From the NCBI GenBank assembly GCA_945867755.1, contig CAMBJN010000067.1, forward strand, positions 1 through 7,548: 7,548 nucleotides of DNA. Direction: 5' to 3'. The notes beneath the pieces are model-generated. The model searched no databases. It was not told where the DNA came from and saw nothing but the letters and a program-made list of their open reading frames with translations. The translations under genes were made by a program, and so were the position numbers. The DNA is from Polynucleobacter meluiroseus (GTDB lineage: Bacteria > Pseudomonadota > Gammaproteobacteria > Burkholderiales > Burkholderiaceae). Positions 1 through 6,035 of this stretch are shown here, in pieces. How positions within the stretch are numbered: the first letter of the stretch is position 1; each line of letters begins with the position of its first letter.

Positions 1-942
1 ACATCAGTCATGGCTTGCATCATCTTCACAAGTATTTTTTATCTAGAGAGTTACGTCGCCTTACTTATCTGGATGTTTTTATTGAACACTGTTACAAGTA
101 GCTTGATGCCCTTGGGTGAGGCTGCCACAGTACATGCCCTATATAAAAACAATGACTTTGATAAACGTTACGGACGTTTAAGACTCTGGGGCTCGATTGG
201 TTTTATCGCCATGGTTCTGGGCGCCGGCGCTTGGTTCGAGGCCTTTGGCATTGATAGCTTGCCTTGGTTCGGCATTGTGGCTTTATTGATCATGACCGCT
301 TTGACCCTGACCTTGCGTGAGCCACCCGTGGATGTTGTGGTGCATGCTGAGATCAAATTTAGCCATGTACTCAAAAATAGAAATGTGCAGTGGTTCATGT
401 CTGCCAACTTCTGGATGATCTTTGGTCATGCCGGACTCTATGTCTTCTACTCTTTGTACCTTGATCGCTTGGGTTATTCAAAAGGGGAGATAGGATTATT
501 TTGGATGTTGGGTGTTTTGGCTGAAGTGATATTTTTTTATTTCCAAAGTTACTTTTTTGCCAGATTCACCACAAAGAATATTTTGCTCGCGGCGTACTTC
601 ATCGCAGTCGTGCGTTTTGGTTTGATGGCCTACGTCCCTGAATTACTGATTTTGATTTTGGCTCAAGTGATGCACGCAGCCACCTTTGGTGCTCATCACA
701 GCGCCAGCATCAAGATGTTGCAGACTTGGTTCAAAGGACCTTTGCAAGCAAGAGGGCAAGCGCTGTACACCACGGTGTCATACGGTATTGGTGGCACAGT
801 GGGCGGTTTGTTTGCTGGTTGGGTTTGGGAATACTTGGCGCCACACCACGTCTTTGGTTTGGCGGCATTCAGCAGTCTATTGGGTTACTGGTGCATCAGT
901 CGCGTTAAGCCACACCATGACGCAGTCGTGATTAAGAATTAA
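1..942 (+). CDS. MFS transporter, HcaT-like (5' partial)
   Basis: Inner-membrane secondary transporter of the major facilitator superfamily, most like the phenylpropionate-permease (HcaT)/MFS_1-like branch. The frame is open to the first base, so the first Met in the frame (position 10) is probably internal. About 313 residues are present against roughly 390-400 for the family, so about two or three N-terminal helices lie outside the window. Counting from the Met at 10, the loop motif YGRLRLWGS is at residues 54-62, followed by a hydrophobic helix; later come GYSKGEIGLFWMLGVLAEV and a segment with VVRFGLMAYVPELLILILAQ, both resembling HcaT in order and content. At least eight hydrophobic helices can be picked out. 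The C-terminus is short and polar. The gene converges on ETF-QO, with 14 bp between the stop codons. HcaT-like proteins are often mis-named for aromatic acids; the substrate cannot be read from sequence. Confidence 0.88.
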   Translation, partial: TSVMACIIFTSIFYLESYVALLIWMFLLNTVTSSLMPLGEAATVHALYKNNDFDKRYGRLRLWGSIGFIAMVLGAGAWFEAFGIDSLPWFGIVALLIMTALTLTLREPPVDVVVHAEIKFSHVLKNRNVQWFMSANFWMIFGHAGLYVFYSLYLDRLGYSKGEIGLFWMLGVLAEVIFFYFQSYFFARFTTKNILLAAYFIAVVRFGLMAYVPELLILILAQVMHAATFGAHHSASIKMLQTWFKGPLQARGQALYTTVSYGIGGTVGGLFAGWVWEYLAPHHVFGLAAFSSLLGYWCISRVKPHHDAVVIKN

Positions 943-956
943 AAACAACTACGGCA

Positions 957-2630
957 TCACATGCCAGAGTAATTCGGGCCGCCAGAACCTTCAGGGTTTA
1001 ACCAAACAATATTTTGTGTTGGGTCTTTGATGTCGCAGGTTTTGCAATGCACGCAGTTCTGCGCATTGATTTGTAATCGCTTACCTTGCTCACTATCCAC
1101 ATACTCATAAACACCAGCAGGGCAGTAGTGTTGCTCTGGCCCATCAAACACTGGCAAGTTCGTGATCACTGGCACCATTGAATTAACGAGCGTTAAATGC
1201 GCCGGCTGATTTTCTTCATGAGTTGTATTTGAAATAAACACTGAAGATAATTTATCAAAAGTGATTTTTCCATCAGGTTTTGGATAATCAATTTTCTGAC
1301 ACTGATCAGCAGGTTTTAAATACTCGTGATCAGCGTACTTGGTGTGAACAGTCCATGGCACATTGCCACCAAATAATTTTTGTTCGATGCCCACCATCAA
1401 AGTGCCCACATACAAACCTTTGCCCATCCATGGTTTGAAGTTGCGAGCCTTGTTCAATTCTTGATGCAACCAACTCTTCTTGAAAGCTTCCGGATAAGCG
1501 CTCAACTCATCACCAGAGCGTTCTTGTGCGATGGCTTCAAAGGCAGCTTCAGCTGCCAACATGCCGGTCTTGATTGCGGCATGACTGCCTTTGATGCGGG
1601 AGGCATTTAAGAAACCTGCCTCGCAACCAATCAATGCGCCACCCGGGAACACTGTCTTTGGCAAGCTGTTCAAGCCGCCAGCCGTGATTGCGCGTGCACC
1701 ATAACCAATGCGCTTACCGCCTTCGAAGAACTTGCGCACGCTGGGGTGTGTTTTGTAACGCTGGAACTCTTCAAAAGGACTGAGGTAGGGATTGCTATAA
1801 GACAGGCCCACCACAAAACCCACTGCCACTTGATTGTTTTCTAGGTGATACAAAAACGAACCGCCATAAGTATCAGAACTGAGTGGCCAGCCAGCCGTGT
1901 GGATCACAAGACCTTCTTGATGCATGGCTGGATCGATTTCCCATAACTCTTTGATACCCAGACCATAGCTTTGTGGATCTTTACCATCATCCAATTGATA
2001 GCTCTCAATCAATTGTTTACCTAAGTGACCACGAGAACCCTCGGCAAACAATGTGTACTTGGCGCGCAACTCCATGCCGAGCTGAAAATTCTCAGTGGCT
2101 TGGCCATCGCGACCAAGGCCTAAATTACCTGTGGCCACACCAACCACCTGACCTGATTCACCAAACAAAATTTCTGCGGCTGGAAAGCCTGGAAAAATTT
2201 CTACCCCAAGATTTTCAGCTTGAGTGCCTAACCAACGGGTGAAGTTCGACAAACTCACCACATAGTTACCGTGATTTTTAAAACAGTCAGGCAACATCCA
2301 CTGAGGGGTTGTGTATGACTTGCTCTCGGTCAAGAACATGAAGCGATCTTCACTCACTTCAGTATTTAATGGCGCGCCTTGTTTTTTCCAATCAGGGATT
2401 AACTCATTGATGCCAATCGGATCCATCACCGCGCCTGACAAAATATGCGCGCCAACTTCAGAACTTTTTTCTAAAACACATACTGAGATCTCTTGACCTT
2501 TTTCAGCGCTCAATTGCTTTAAGCGAATCGCAGCCGATAAACCAGCGGGACCACCACCGACGATGACAACGTCATAGTCCATGGATTCACGCGGGCCAAA
2601 TTGTTCGAGTAGCTCTGGGCTGGTATTCAT
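957..2630 (-). CDS. etfQO: Electron transfer flavoprotein:ubiquinone oxidoreductase (ETF-QO)
   Basis: Membrane-associated iron-sulfur flavoprotein that takes electrons from reduced ETF, itself loaded by acyl-CoA and other dehydrogenases, and reduces ubiquinone. The product is 557 aa, full length for bacterial ETF-QO. The N-terminal dinucleotide-fold motif GGGPAG is at residues 25-30 after a run of beta-strand hydrophobics, followed by the typical GAHILSGAVMDP. The C-terminus carries the [4Fe-4S] ligands: Cys503 (in CPAGVYEY), then Cys526, Cys529 and Cys532 in a C-x2-C-x2-C cluster, ending in the family tail GGPNYSGM. The ATG at 2628-2630 is chosen because GGAG (plus-strand 2636-2639) lies 5 nt upstream; Met17 is an in-frame alternative that would still keep the FAD motif. 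The gene diverges from scoA. No separate ETF subunits are in the window. Confidence 0.97.
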   Translation of the reverse strand: MNTSPELLEQFGPRESMDYDVVIVGGGPAGLSAAIRLKQLSAEKGQEISVCVLEKSSEVGAHILSGAVMDPIGINELIPDWKKQGAPLNTEVSEDRFMFLTESKSYTTPQWMLPDCFKNHGNYVVSLSNFTRWLGTQAENLGVEIFPGFPAAEILFGESGQVVGVATGNLGLGRDGQATENFQLGMELRAKYTLFAEGSRGHLGKQLIESYQLDDGKDPQSYGLGIKELWEIDPAMHQEGLVIHTAGWPLSSDTYGGSFLYHLENNQVAVGFVVGLSYSNPYLSPFEEFQRYKTHPSVRKFFEGGKRIGYGARAITAGGLNSLPKTVFPGGALIGCEAGFLNASRIKGSHAAIKTGMLAAEAAFEAIAQERSGDELSAYPEAFKKSWLHQELNKARNFKPWMGKGLYVGTLMVGIEQKLFGGNVPWTVHTKYADHEYLKPADQCQKIDYPKPDGKITFDKLSSVFISNTTHEENQPAHLTLVNSMVPVITNLPVFDGPEQHYCPAGVYEYVDSEQGKRLQINAQNCVHCKTCDIKDPTQNIVWLNPEGSGGPNYSGM

Positions 2631-2635
2631 GCAAT

Positions 2636-2639
2636 CTCC
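2636..2639 (-). promoter_or_regulatory. Shine-Dalgarno site of ETF-QO
   Basis: Read on the minus strand, GGAG ends 5 nt before the ATG at 2630. It supports this start over the in-frame Met 16 codons downstream. The 3' arm of an 8-bp inverted repeat ends one base upstream of it. Confidence 0.75.
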
Positions 2640-2640
2640 A

Positions 2641-2683
2641 AAATCAGTTCTGTTGATTCACTCAATCACTGACTCACTGATTT
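2641..2683 (-). repeat. Inverted repeat with tandem 8-mers in ETF-QO leader
   Basis: On the plus strand AAATCAGT (2641-2648) and ACTGATTT (2676-2683) are exact reverse complements, 27 nt apart. Nested inside, TGATT (2654-2658) pairs with AATCA (2664-2668) over a 5-nt loop. Overlapping this, positions 2657-2680 read as three imperfect 8-bp tandem units (TTCACTCA, ATCACTGA, CTCACTGA). In the minus-strand transcript the outer stem would end one nucleotide before the GGAG of ETF-QO, so it could affect ribosome access. An 8-bp arm pair can arise by chance in a window of this size, so function is speculative. Confidence 0.5.
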
Positions 2684-2841
2684 ACTTATTAAGCAGTCAT
2701 GATTTTAAGTTCATTCTCAATTCATGCTCCCACAAAGTACAAAACAGCCAATAGCACTCCCTTTAGCTCATGTATTACAAGGGTTTAGGACGTTTGGCCA
2801 GTTCTTGGGGCAATTCTGTCAAGGTAGTGTCAATAGAATGG

Positions 2842-2850
2842 TATATAAAT
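2842..2850 (+). promoter_or_regulatory. Possible -10 region for the scoA gene run
   Basis: The AT-rich block TATATAAAT is preceded by TG at 2839-2840, giving an extended -10-like TGGTATATA; the overlapping TATAAA (2844-2849) matches the sigma-70 -10 consensus at five of six positions. No good -35 hexamer is found at 16-18 bp upstream; the nearest candidate, CTGTCA at 2816-2821, is about 20 bp from TATATA. It lies about 100 bp before scoA. Weak call from consensus only. Confidence 0.3.
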
Positions 2851-2868
2851 ACAGGTTTGGCAAACTGT
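2851..2868 (+). promoter_or_regulatory. Operator-like imperfect dyad upstream of scoA
   Basis: The core GTTTG-G-CAAAC (2855-2865) is a perfect 5-bp dyad about a single central base. With one extra G allowed on the left, it widens to ACAG-G-TTTG-G-CAAA-CTGT, eight-base half-sites over 18 bp. It follows directly on the -10-like block, where a repressor would block transcription. A second copy of the half-site GTTTGGC is 63 bp upstream at 2792. No regulator gene is in the window, so binding by a TetR- or LysR-type protein is only a possibility. Confidence 0.3.
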
Positions 2869-2935
2869 TTACTTAATTAACGATGAGTAAAACAATCGGT
2901 TTTGGATGATAAAACCAGCTATCTTTGAATCAAAT

Positions 2936-2940
2936 GGGAG
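2936..2940 (+). promoter_or_regulatory. Shine-Dalgarno site of scoA
   Basis: GGGAG stands 6 nt before the ATG at 2947, at good spacing, and fixes the scoA start. Confidence 0.75.
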
Positions 2941-2946
2941 TTTTTC

Positions 2947-3645
2947 ATGAATAAGGTTTACGGTTCTGCAAAAGAGGCTTTGGCAGACATTGTTAAAAAT
3001 GGCCAAACTTTTGCGGTGGGTGGTTTTGGCTTGTGTGGCATTCCTGAAGCATTGATCGCGGCATTGCGCGATACGGGCGCCACCAACTTAACAGCCATTT
3101 CAAATAACGCTGGTGTGGATGGCTTCGGTTTAGGCCAATTGCTAGAAACTCGCCAAGTTAAAAAAATGATTGCTTCCTATGTTGGTGAAAACAAAGAATT
3201 TGAGCGCCAATACTTGGCCGGTGAGTTGGAGCTTGAGTTCACACCACAAGGCACCTTGGCAGAGAAACTTCGCGCGGGTGGTTGTGGTATTCCTGCTTTC
3301 TTTACCAAGACAGGCGTAGGCACGATTGTGGCTGAAGGTAAAGAGATTCGCGAATTCGATGGCGAAAAATATGTGATGGAACGCGCGTTGGTGGCAGACA
3401 TTGCTTTGGTGAAAGCTTGGAAAGCAGATAAAGCTGGCAACTTGATTTACCGCCACACAGCGCGCAACTTCAATCCAATGTGCGCGATGGCTGGCAAGAT
3501 CACTGTGGTGGAAGTTGAAGAGATCGTTGAGAACGGCGCATTTGAGCCTGCTGACATTCACACACCAAGTATTTATGTGCATCGCATCGTATTGAACAAA
3601 AACCCAGAAAAGCGCATTGAACAGCGCACTGTTAGCAAGGCTTAA
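2947..3645 (+). CDS. scoA: Succinyl-CoA:3-ketoacid CoA-transferase, subunit A
   Basis: Alpha subunit of the cytoplasmic family I CoA-transferase that moves CoA from succinyl-CoA to acetoacetate, giving acetoacetyl-CoA and succinate. The product is 232 aa, the usual size. Residues 18-33 (NGQTFAVGGFGLCGIP) fit the type I CoA-transferase signature 1 of the alpha subunit, and SNNAG at 52-56 is the next conserved loop. The LCGIP form of the glycine loop and the later segment NFNPMCAMAGKITVVEVEEI are typical of ScoA rather than the 3-oxoadipate enzyme PcaI. The start has GGGAG at 6 nt. It is the first gene of a six-gene plus-strand run; scoB follows after 11 bp. With bdhA three genes downstream, a role in 3-hydroxybutyrate/acetoacetate use is the best reading. 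AtoD-like use of acetate or butyrate cannot be excluded. Confidence 0.95.
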   Translation: MNKVYGSAKEALADIVKNGQTFAVGGFGLCGIPEALIAALRDTGATNLTAISNNAGVDGFGLGQLLETRQVKKMIASYVGENKEFERQYLAGELELEFTPQGTLAEKLRAGGCGIPAFFTKTGVGTIVAEGKEIREFDGEKYVMERALVADIALVKAWKADKAGNLIYRHTARNFNPMCAMAGKITVVEVEEIVENGAFEPADIHTPSIYVHRIVLNKNPEKRIEQRTVSKA

Positions 3646-3649
3646 GGAG
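3644..3649 (+). promoter_or_regulatory. Shine-Dalgarno site of scoB on the scoA stop codon
   Basis: AAGGAG overlaps the last two bases of the scoA TAA stop (3643-3645) and lies 7 nt before the scoB ATG at 3657. A ribosome ending scoA would cover this site, a layout expected for translational coupling and equal output of the two subunits. Confidence 0.8.
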
Positions 3650-3656
3650 CAAGATC

Positions 3657-4307
3657 ATGGCATGGAATCGTGATGAAATGGCTGCACGTGCAGCCAAAGA
3701 ATTAAAAGATGGTTACTACGTTAACTTAGGCATTGGCTTACCAACCTTGGTGGCGAACCACGTACCAAAAGACATGGAAGTTTGGCTTCAGTCAGAAAAT
3801 GGTTTGTTGGGCATTGGTCCATTCCCAACAGAAGATCAAGTAGATGCAGACTTGGTCAATGCTGGCAAACAAACCATCACAACAATACCTGGCTCTGCGA
3901 TTTTTTCTTCAGCCGATTCATTTGGCATGATTCGTGGTGGAAAAATCAATATTGCTATTTTGGGTGCGATGCAAGTCAGCGAAAAAGGCGACTTGGCCAA
4001 CTGGATGATTCCAGGCAAGATGGTCAAAGGTATGGGCGGCGCCATGGACTTGGTTGCAGGTGTGAAACACGTGGTGGTATTAATGGAGCACGTGGCCAAG
4101 AAAAAAGACGGCACAGAAGACCTCAAGATTTTGAAAAACTGCACCTTGCCATTGACTGGTGTGGGCGTGATCAAGCGCATCATCACTGACTTGGCTGTGC
4201 TCGATATCACACCTCAAGGTATGAAACTCATTGAGCTTGCAACGGGTGTGAGCAAAGAAGAGGTCATTGCTAAAACTGGTTGTCCTTTAGATACCAGCGC
4301 TGTTTGA
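3657..4307 (+). CDS. scoB: Succinyl-CoA:3-ketoacid CoA-transferase, subunit B
   Basis: Beta subunit, partner of ScoA, carrying the active-site glutamate that forms the covalent glutamyl-CoA thioester in this enzyme family. The product is 216 aa, normal size. LQSENGLLG at residues 44-52 fits the type I CoA-transferase signature 2; Glu47 is the predicted catalytic residue. Other expected features are NLGIGLPTLV near the N-terminus (residues 23-32), GGKINIAILGAMQVS in the middle, and a C-terminal Rossmann-like end. No truncation or frameshift is seen. The strong AAGGAG site on the scoA stop codon fixes the start. The downstream CDF gene begins 2 bp after the TGA, so translation is probably coupled onward as well. 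Confidence 0.96.
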   Translation: MAWNRDEMAARAAKELKDGYYVNLGIGLPTLVANHVPKDMEVWLQSENGLLGIGPFPTEDQVDADLVNAGKQTITTIPGSAIFSSADSFGMIRGGKINIAILGAMQVSEKGDLANWMIPGKMVKGMGGAMDLVAGVKHVVVLMEHVAKKKDGTEDLKILKNCTLPLTGVGVIKRIITDLAVLDITPQGMKLIELATGVSKEEVIAKTGCPLDTSAV

Positions 4308-4309
4308 TT

Positions 4310-5218
4310 ATGAAAGATGTTCAGCATGCCGCTCATTTGCATGCGCATAAGAAAGGCGATGCCCAGCATCTTCACTACCGAGAGTCTCATCAAGCCGGCA
4401 TTCTGTTAGCAGCTTTGCTGCTAACCTTCTTCTTTGCCGGCATTGAAGCCTTTGCAGGATTTTGGGCCAACTCATTGGCCTTGATCTCTGATGCTGGTCA
4501 CATGGTCACCGATGCATCAGCTTTGGCTTTAGCATTGTTGGCACAAATCATTGCCAAACGACCACCTTCGATAAAAAATTCATTTGGTTTTGGTCGAGCA
4601 GAATCTTTAGCAGCCTTTGTTAATTGCTTGGCCATGATTGTCTTGATCATTTGGATTGCCATCGAAGCCATCTCACGCTTTAATGACCCGCACCAAGTTC
4701 AAGGTCAGACAGTGATGGTTGTGGCTGTGATTGGCTTGATGATCAACTTGATCGTTGCGTGGATTTTGTCTAAAGACAAGAAAAGTGTTAACACCAGAGC
4801 AGCCTTGGTTCACGTGATGGGCGATCTCTTGGGTTCTTTAGCGGCATTGATTGCCGGTGTGGTGATTCATTTCACAGGCTGGATGCAAATTGATCCGATC
4901 TTGTCATTGTTTGTTTGCATCTTATTGATTCGCTCAATCGCTGATGTATTGAAAGAGTCATATCATTTCTTGATGGAGGGTGTACCTCATCACATCAACT
5001 ACGTGCAAGTTGGTAAAGATCTCCAAGCGATTGATGGAGTTTTGGCCGTGCATGACTTGCATATTTGGGAGATGTCACCCGGGCATCCTGCTTTGATTGG
5101 TCATGTGGAAGTGCATGATATGAAAAATTGGCCAATCATCATGGAAAAAATTAATACCATGTTGCTAGAGAAGCATGAGATTGATCATGTCACTGTGCAA
5201 CCTGAGATACCTAGCTAA
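4310..5218 (+). CDS. Cation diffusion facilitator (Zn/heavy-metal efflux), ZitB/CzcD-like
   Basis: Inner-membrane proton-driven exporter of Zn(II) and related divalent metals. The product is 302 aa from the ATG at 4310. About six transmembrane helices span residues 30-205, followed by a cytoplasmic ferredoxin-like C-terminal domain. The transport-site motif H-x3-D appears twice: His64/Asp68 (in SDAGHMVTD, helix 2) and His168/Asp172 (HVMGD, helix 5), the zinc-selective arrangement of ZnT/ZitB-type members. The N-terminal tail is histidine-rich (His6, 9, 11, 13, 20, 22, 27), probably a metal-binding segment. I prefer ATG 4310, just after the scoB TGA; a TTG at 4280 in the same frame would overlap scoB by 28 bp and has no support. 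No clear Shine-Dalgarno site precedes 4310, which suggests coupling to scoB. It is a functional outlier in a ketone-body gene run. Confidence 0.94.
   Translation: MKDVQHAAHLHAHKKGDAQHLHYRESHQAGILLAALLLTFFFAGIEAFAGFWANSLALISDAGHMVTDASALALALLAQIIAKRPPSIKNSFGFGRAESLAAFVNCLAMIVLIIWIAIEAISRFNDPHQVQGQTVMVVAVIGLMINLIVAWILSKDKKSVNTRAALVHVMGDLLGSLAALIAGVVIHFTGWMQIDPILSLFVCILLIRSIADVLKESYHFLMEGVPHHINYVQVGKDLQAIDGVLAVHDLHIWEMSPGHPALIGHVEVHDMKNWPIIMEKINTMLLEKHEIDHVTVQPEIPS
4394..4441 (+). repeat. Nested hairpin early in the CDF gene
   Basis: GTTAGCAGC (4405-4413) and GCTGCTAAC (4417-4425) are a perfect 9-bp inverted repeat around a 3-nt TTT loop. Outside it, GCCGGCA (4394-4400) pairs with TGCCGGC (4435-4441). 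The run lies in the codons of the first transmembrane helix, rich in Ala and Leu, so it may be a by-product of codon use. No T-run follows directly. Confidence 0.55.
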
Positions 5219-5245
5219 TTAAACAAAAAAAATCATTAAATTTTT

Positions 5246-5249
5246 GGAG
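5246..5249 (+). promoter_or_regulatory. Shine-Dalgarno site of bdhA
   Basis: GGAG lies 9 nt before ATG 5259. A second in-frame ATG at 5265 has only the weaker GAGAG (5253-5257) at 7 nt, though its product would start MLKGK like known 3-hydroxybutyrate dehydrogenases. The site sits in a 40-bp AT-rich gap (5219-5258) with no terminator-like hairpin. Confidence 0.6.
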
Positions 5250-5258
5250 CAAGAGAGT

Positions 5259-6035
5259 ATGAGTATGTTGAAAGGTAAAACTGCATTGGTCACTGGTTCA
5301 ACCAGCGGCATTGGTTTGGGCATTGCTAAAGCATTGGCAGAGCAGGGTGCCAACATCATGATGAACGGCTTCGGAGAAAAAGACGCAGCGATGGCCCAAG
5401 TCAAAGCCTTTGGTGTGGAAGTGGATTACCACGGTGCTGATATGAGCAAACCTGCAGAAATTGAAGCCATGATGCAAGCCACTGAAAAGCGTTTTGGAGC
5501 GATTGATATTTTGGTCAACAACGCAGGTATTCAGCACGTGGCCAATGTCGAAGACTTCCCAGTGGATCGTTGGGACGCCATCATTGCGATTAACTTATCT
5601 TCAGCGTTTCACACCACACGCATGGCAATGCCTGGCATGAAGCAACGTAACTGGGGGCGCATCATTAACTTGGCATCTGTGCACGGCTTGGTAGGCTCTG
5701 CACAAAAGTCAGCGTATGTGGCTGCCAAACACGGCATCGTTGGTTTAACAAAAGTAACAGCTTTAGAAACAGCACAAACAGGTGTGACATGTAATGCGAT
5801 TTGCCCAGGTTGGGTATTAACACCCTTGGTGCAAAAACAAGTCGATGCCCGTGCAGAAAAAGATCAGGTGAATAACGAAGAAGCCAAGAAACGTTTGCTT
5901 TCAGAAAAGCAACCTTCTGGTGAATTCGTCACTCCTGATCAATTGGCTGCATTGGCCGTGTTCTTCTGTAGTCCAGCGGCCACACAAATTCGTGGCGTTG
6001 CTTGGAACATGGATGGAGGCTGGGTAGCCCAGTAA
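5259..6035 (+). CDS. bdhA: D-3-hydroxybutyrate dehydrogenase (SDR family)
   Basis: Cytoplasmic NAD-dependent short-chain dehydrogenase that interconverts D-3-hydroxybutyrate and acetoacetate, the substrate of ScoAB. The product is 258 aa, normal size. Numbered from ATG 5259: cofactor motif TGSTSGIG at 12-19, NNAG at 87-90, and the catalytic set Asn112, Ser140, Tyr153, Lys157. Residues known to hold the substrate carboxylate in bacterial 3-hydroxybutyrate dehydrogenases have counterparts here: Gln92 (NNAGIQH), His142 (SVHG), Lys150 and Gln194 (LVQKQ), which separates it from general SDRs such as FabG. The C-terminus ends in the usual DGGW. ATG 5265 (two residues shorter) is a possible alternative start; a TTG at 5244 is unlikely. 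Its stop overlaps the next start as TAATG. Confidence 0.94.
   Translation: MSMLKGKTALVTGSTSGIGLGIAKALAEQGANIMMNGFGEKDAAMAQVKAFGVEVDYHGADMSKPAEIEAMMQATEKRFGAIDILVNNAGIQHVANVEDFPVDRWDAIIAINLSSAFHTTRMAMPGMKQRNWGRIINLASVHGLVGSAQKSAYVAAKHGIVGLTKVTALETAQTGVTCNAICPGWVLTPLVQKQVDARAEKDQVNNEEAKKRLLSEKQPSGEFVTPDQLAALAVFFCSPAATQIRGVAWNMDGGWVAQ

Larger units (their letters stand above)
2631..2946. other. Divergent intergenic region, ETF-QO / scoA
   Basis: This 316-bp stretch is the only sizeable non-coding one in the window and must hold the start signals of ETF-QO (leftward) and of the scoA gene run (rightward). No ORF of convincing size or composition is seen. It is more AT-rich than the flanking genes. 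Contents recognised: the ETF-QO Shine-Dalgarno site, a nested inverted repeat and a three-unit 8-bp tandem repeat (2641-2683); an AT-rich -10-like block (2842-2850); an operator-like dyad (2851-2868); a weak 6-bp hairpin in the scoA leader (2898-2903 with 2911-2916); and the scoA Shine-Dalgarno site. GTTTGGC occurs twice, at 2792-2798 and 2855-2861. No well-matched sigma-70 promoter pair was found for either strand. Confidence 0.75.

Noticed and set aside
221..230. Perfect 10-bp palindrome GCGCCGGCGC in the MFS gene
   Set aside because: Short GC palindromes arise easily from Gly/Ala codons; it lies in a transmembrane segment and has no partner or flanking structure.
1992..2015. 8-bp inverted repeat (CAATTGAT with ATCAATTG, 8-nt loop) within ETF-QO
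   Set aside because: An arm pair of this length and loop is expected about once or more by chance in 7.5 kb, and it is in the middle of a conserved coding region.
3142..3582. Open frame of 146 codons on the minus strand inside scoA
   Set aside because: It lies wholly opposite a gene with clear CoA-transferase signatures, its product is rich in His, Cys and Phe without any domain pattern, and it has no start signals; it is a codon-use shadow. The same holds for the 135-codon plus frame at 3782-4189 and the 124-codon minus frame at 3836-4210 in scoB.
3657..4307. ScoAB as 3-oxoadipate CoA-transferase (PcaIJ)
   Set aside because: The two families share signatures, but the GGFGLCGIP form in subunit A and the nearby bdhA favour acetoacetate; no aromatic-degradation genes are nearby.
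4280..4309. Upstream TTG start for the CDF gene
   Set aside because: It would add ten residues (beginning SFRYQRC) that overlap the scoB 3' end and have no ribosome site; ATG 4310 directly after the scoB stop is the natural start.
6002..6034. Upstream TTG start for the hydrolase
   Set aside because: The extra residues are translated from the conserved bdhA C-terminus (DGGW region) in another frame; the TAATG overlap at 6033-6037 is a common coupled start.
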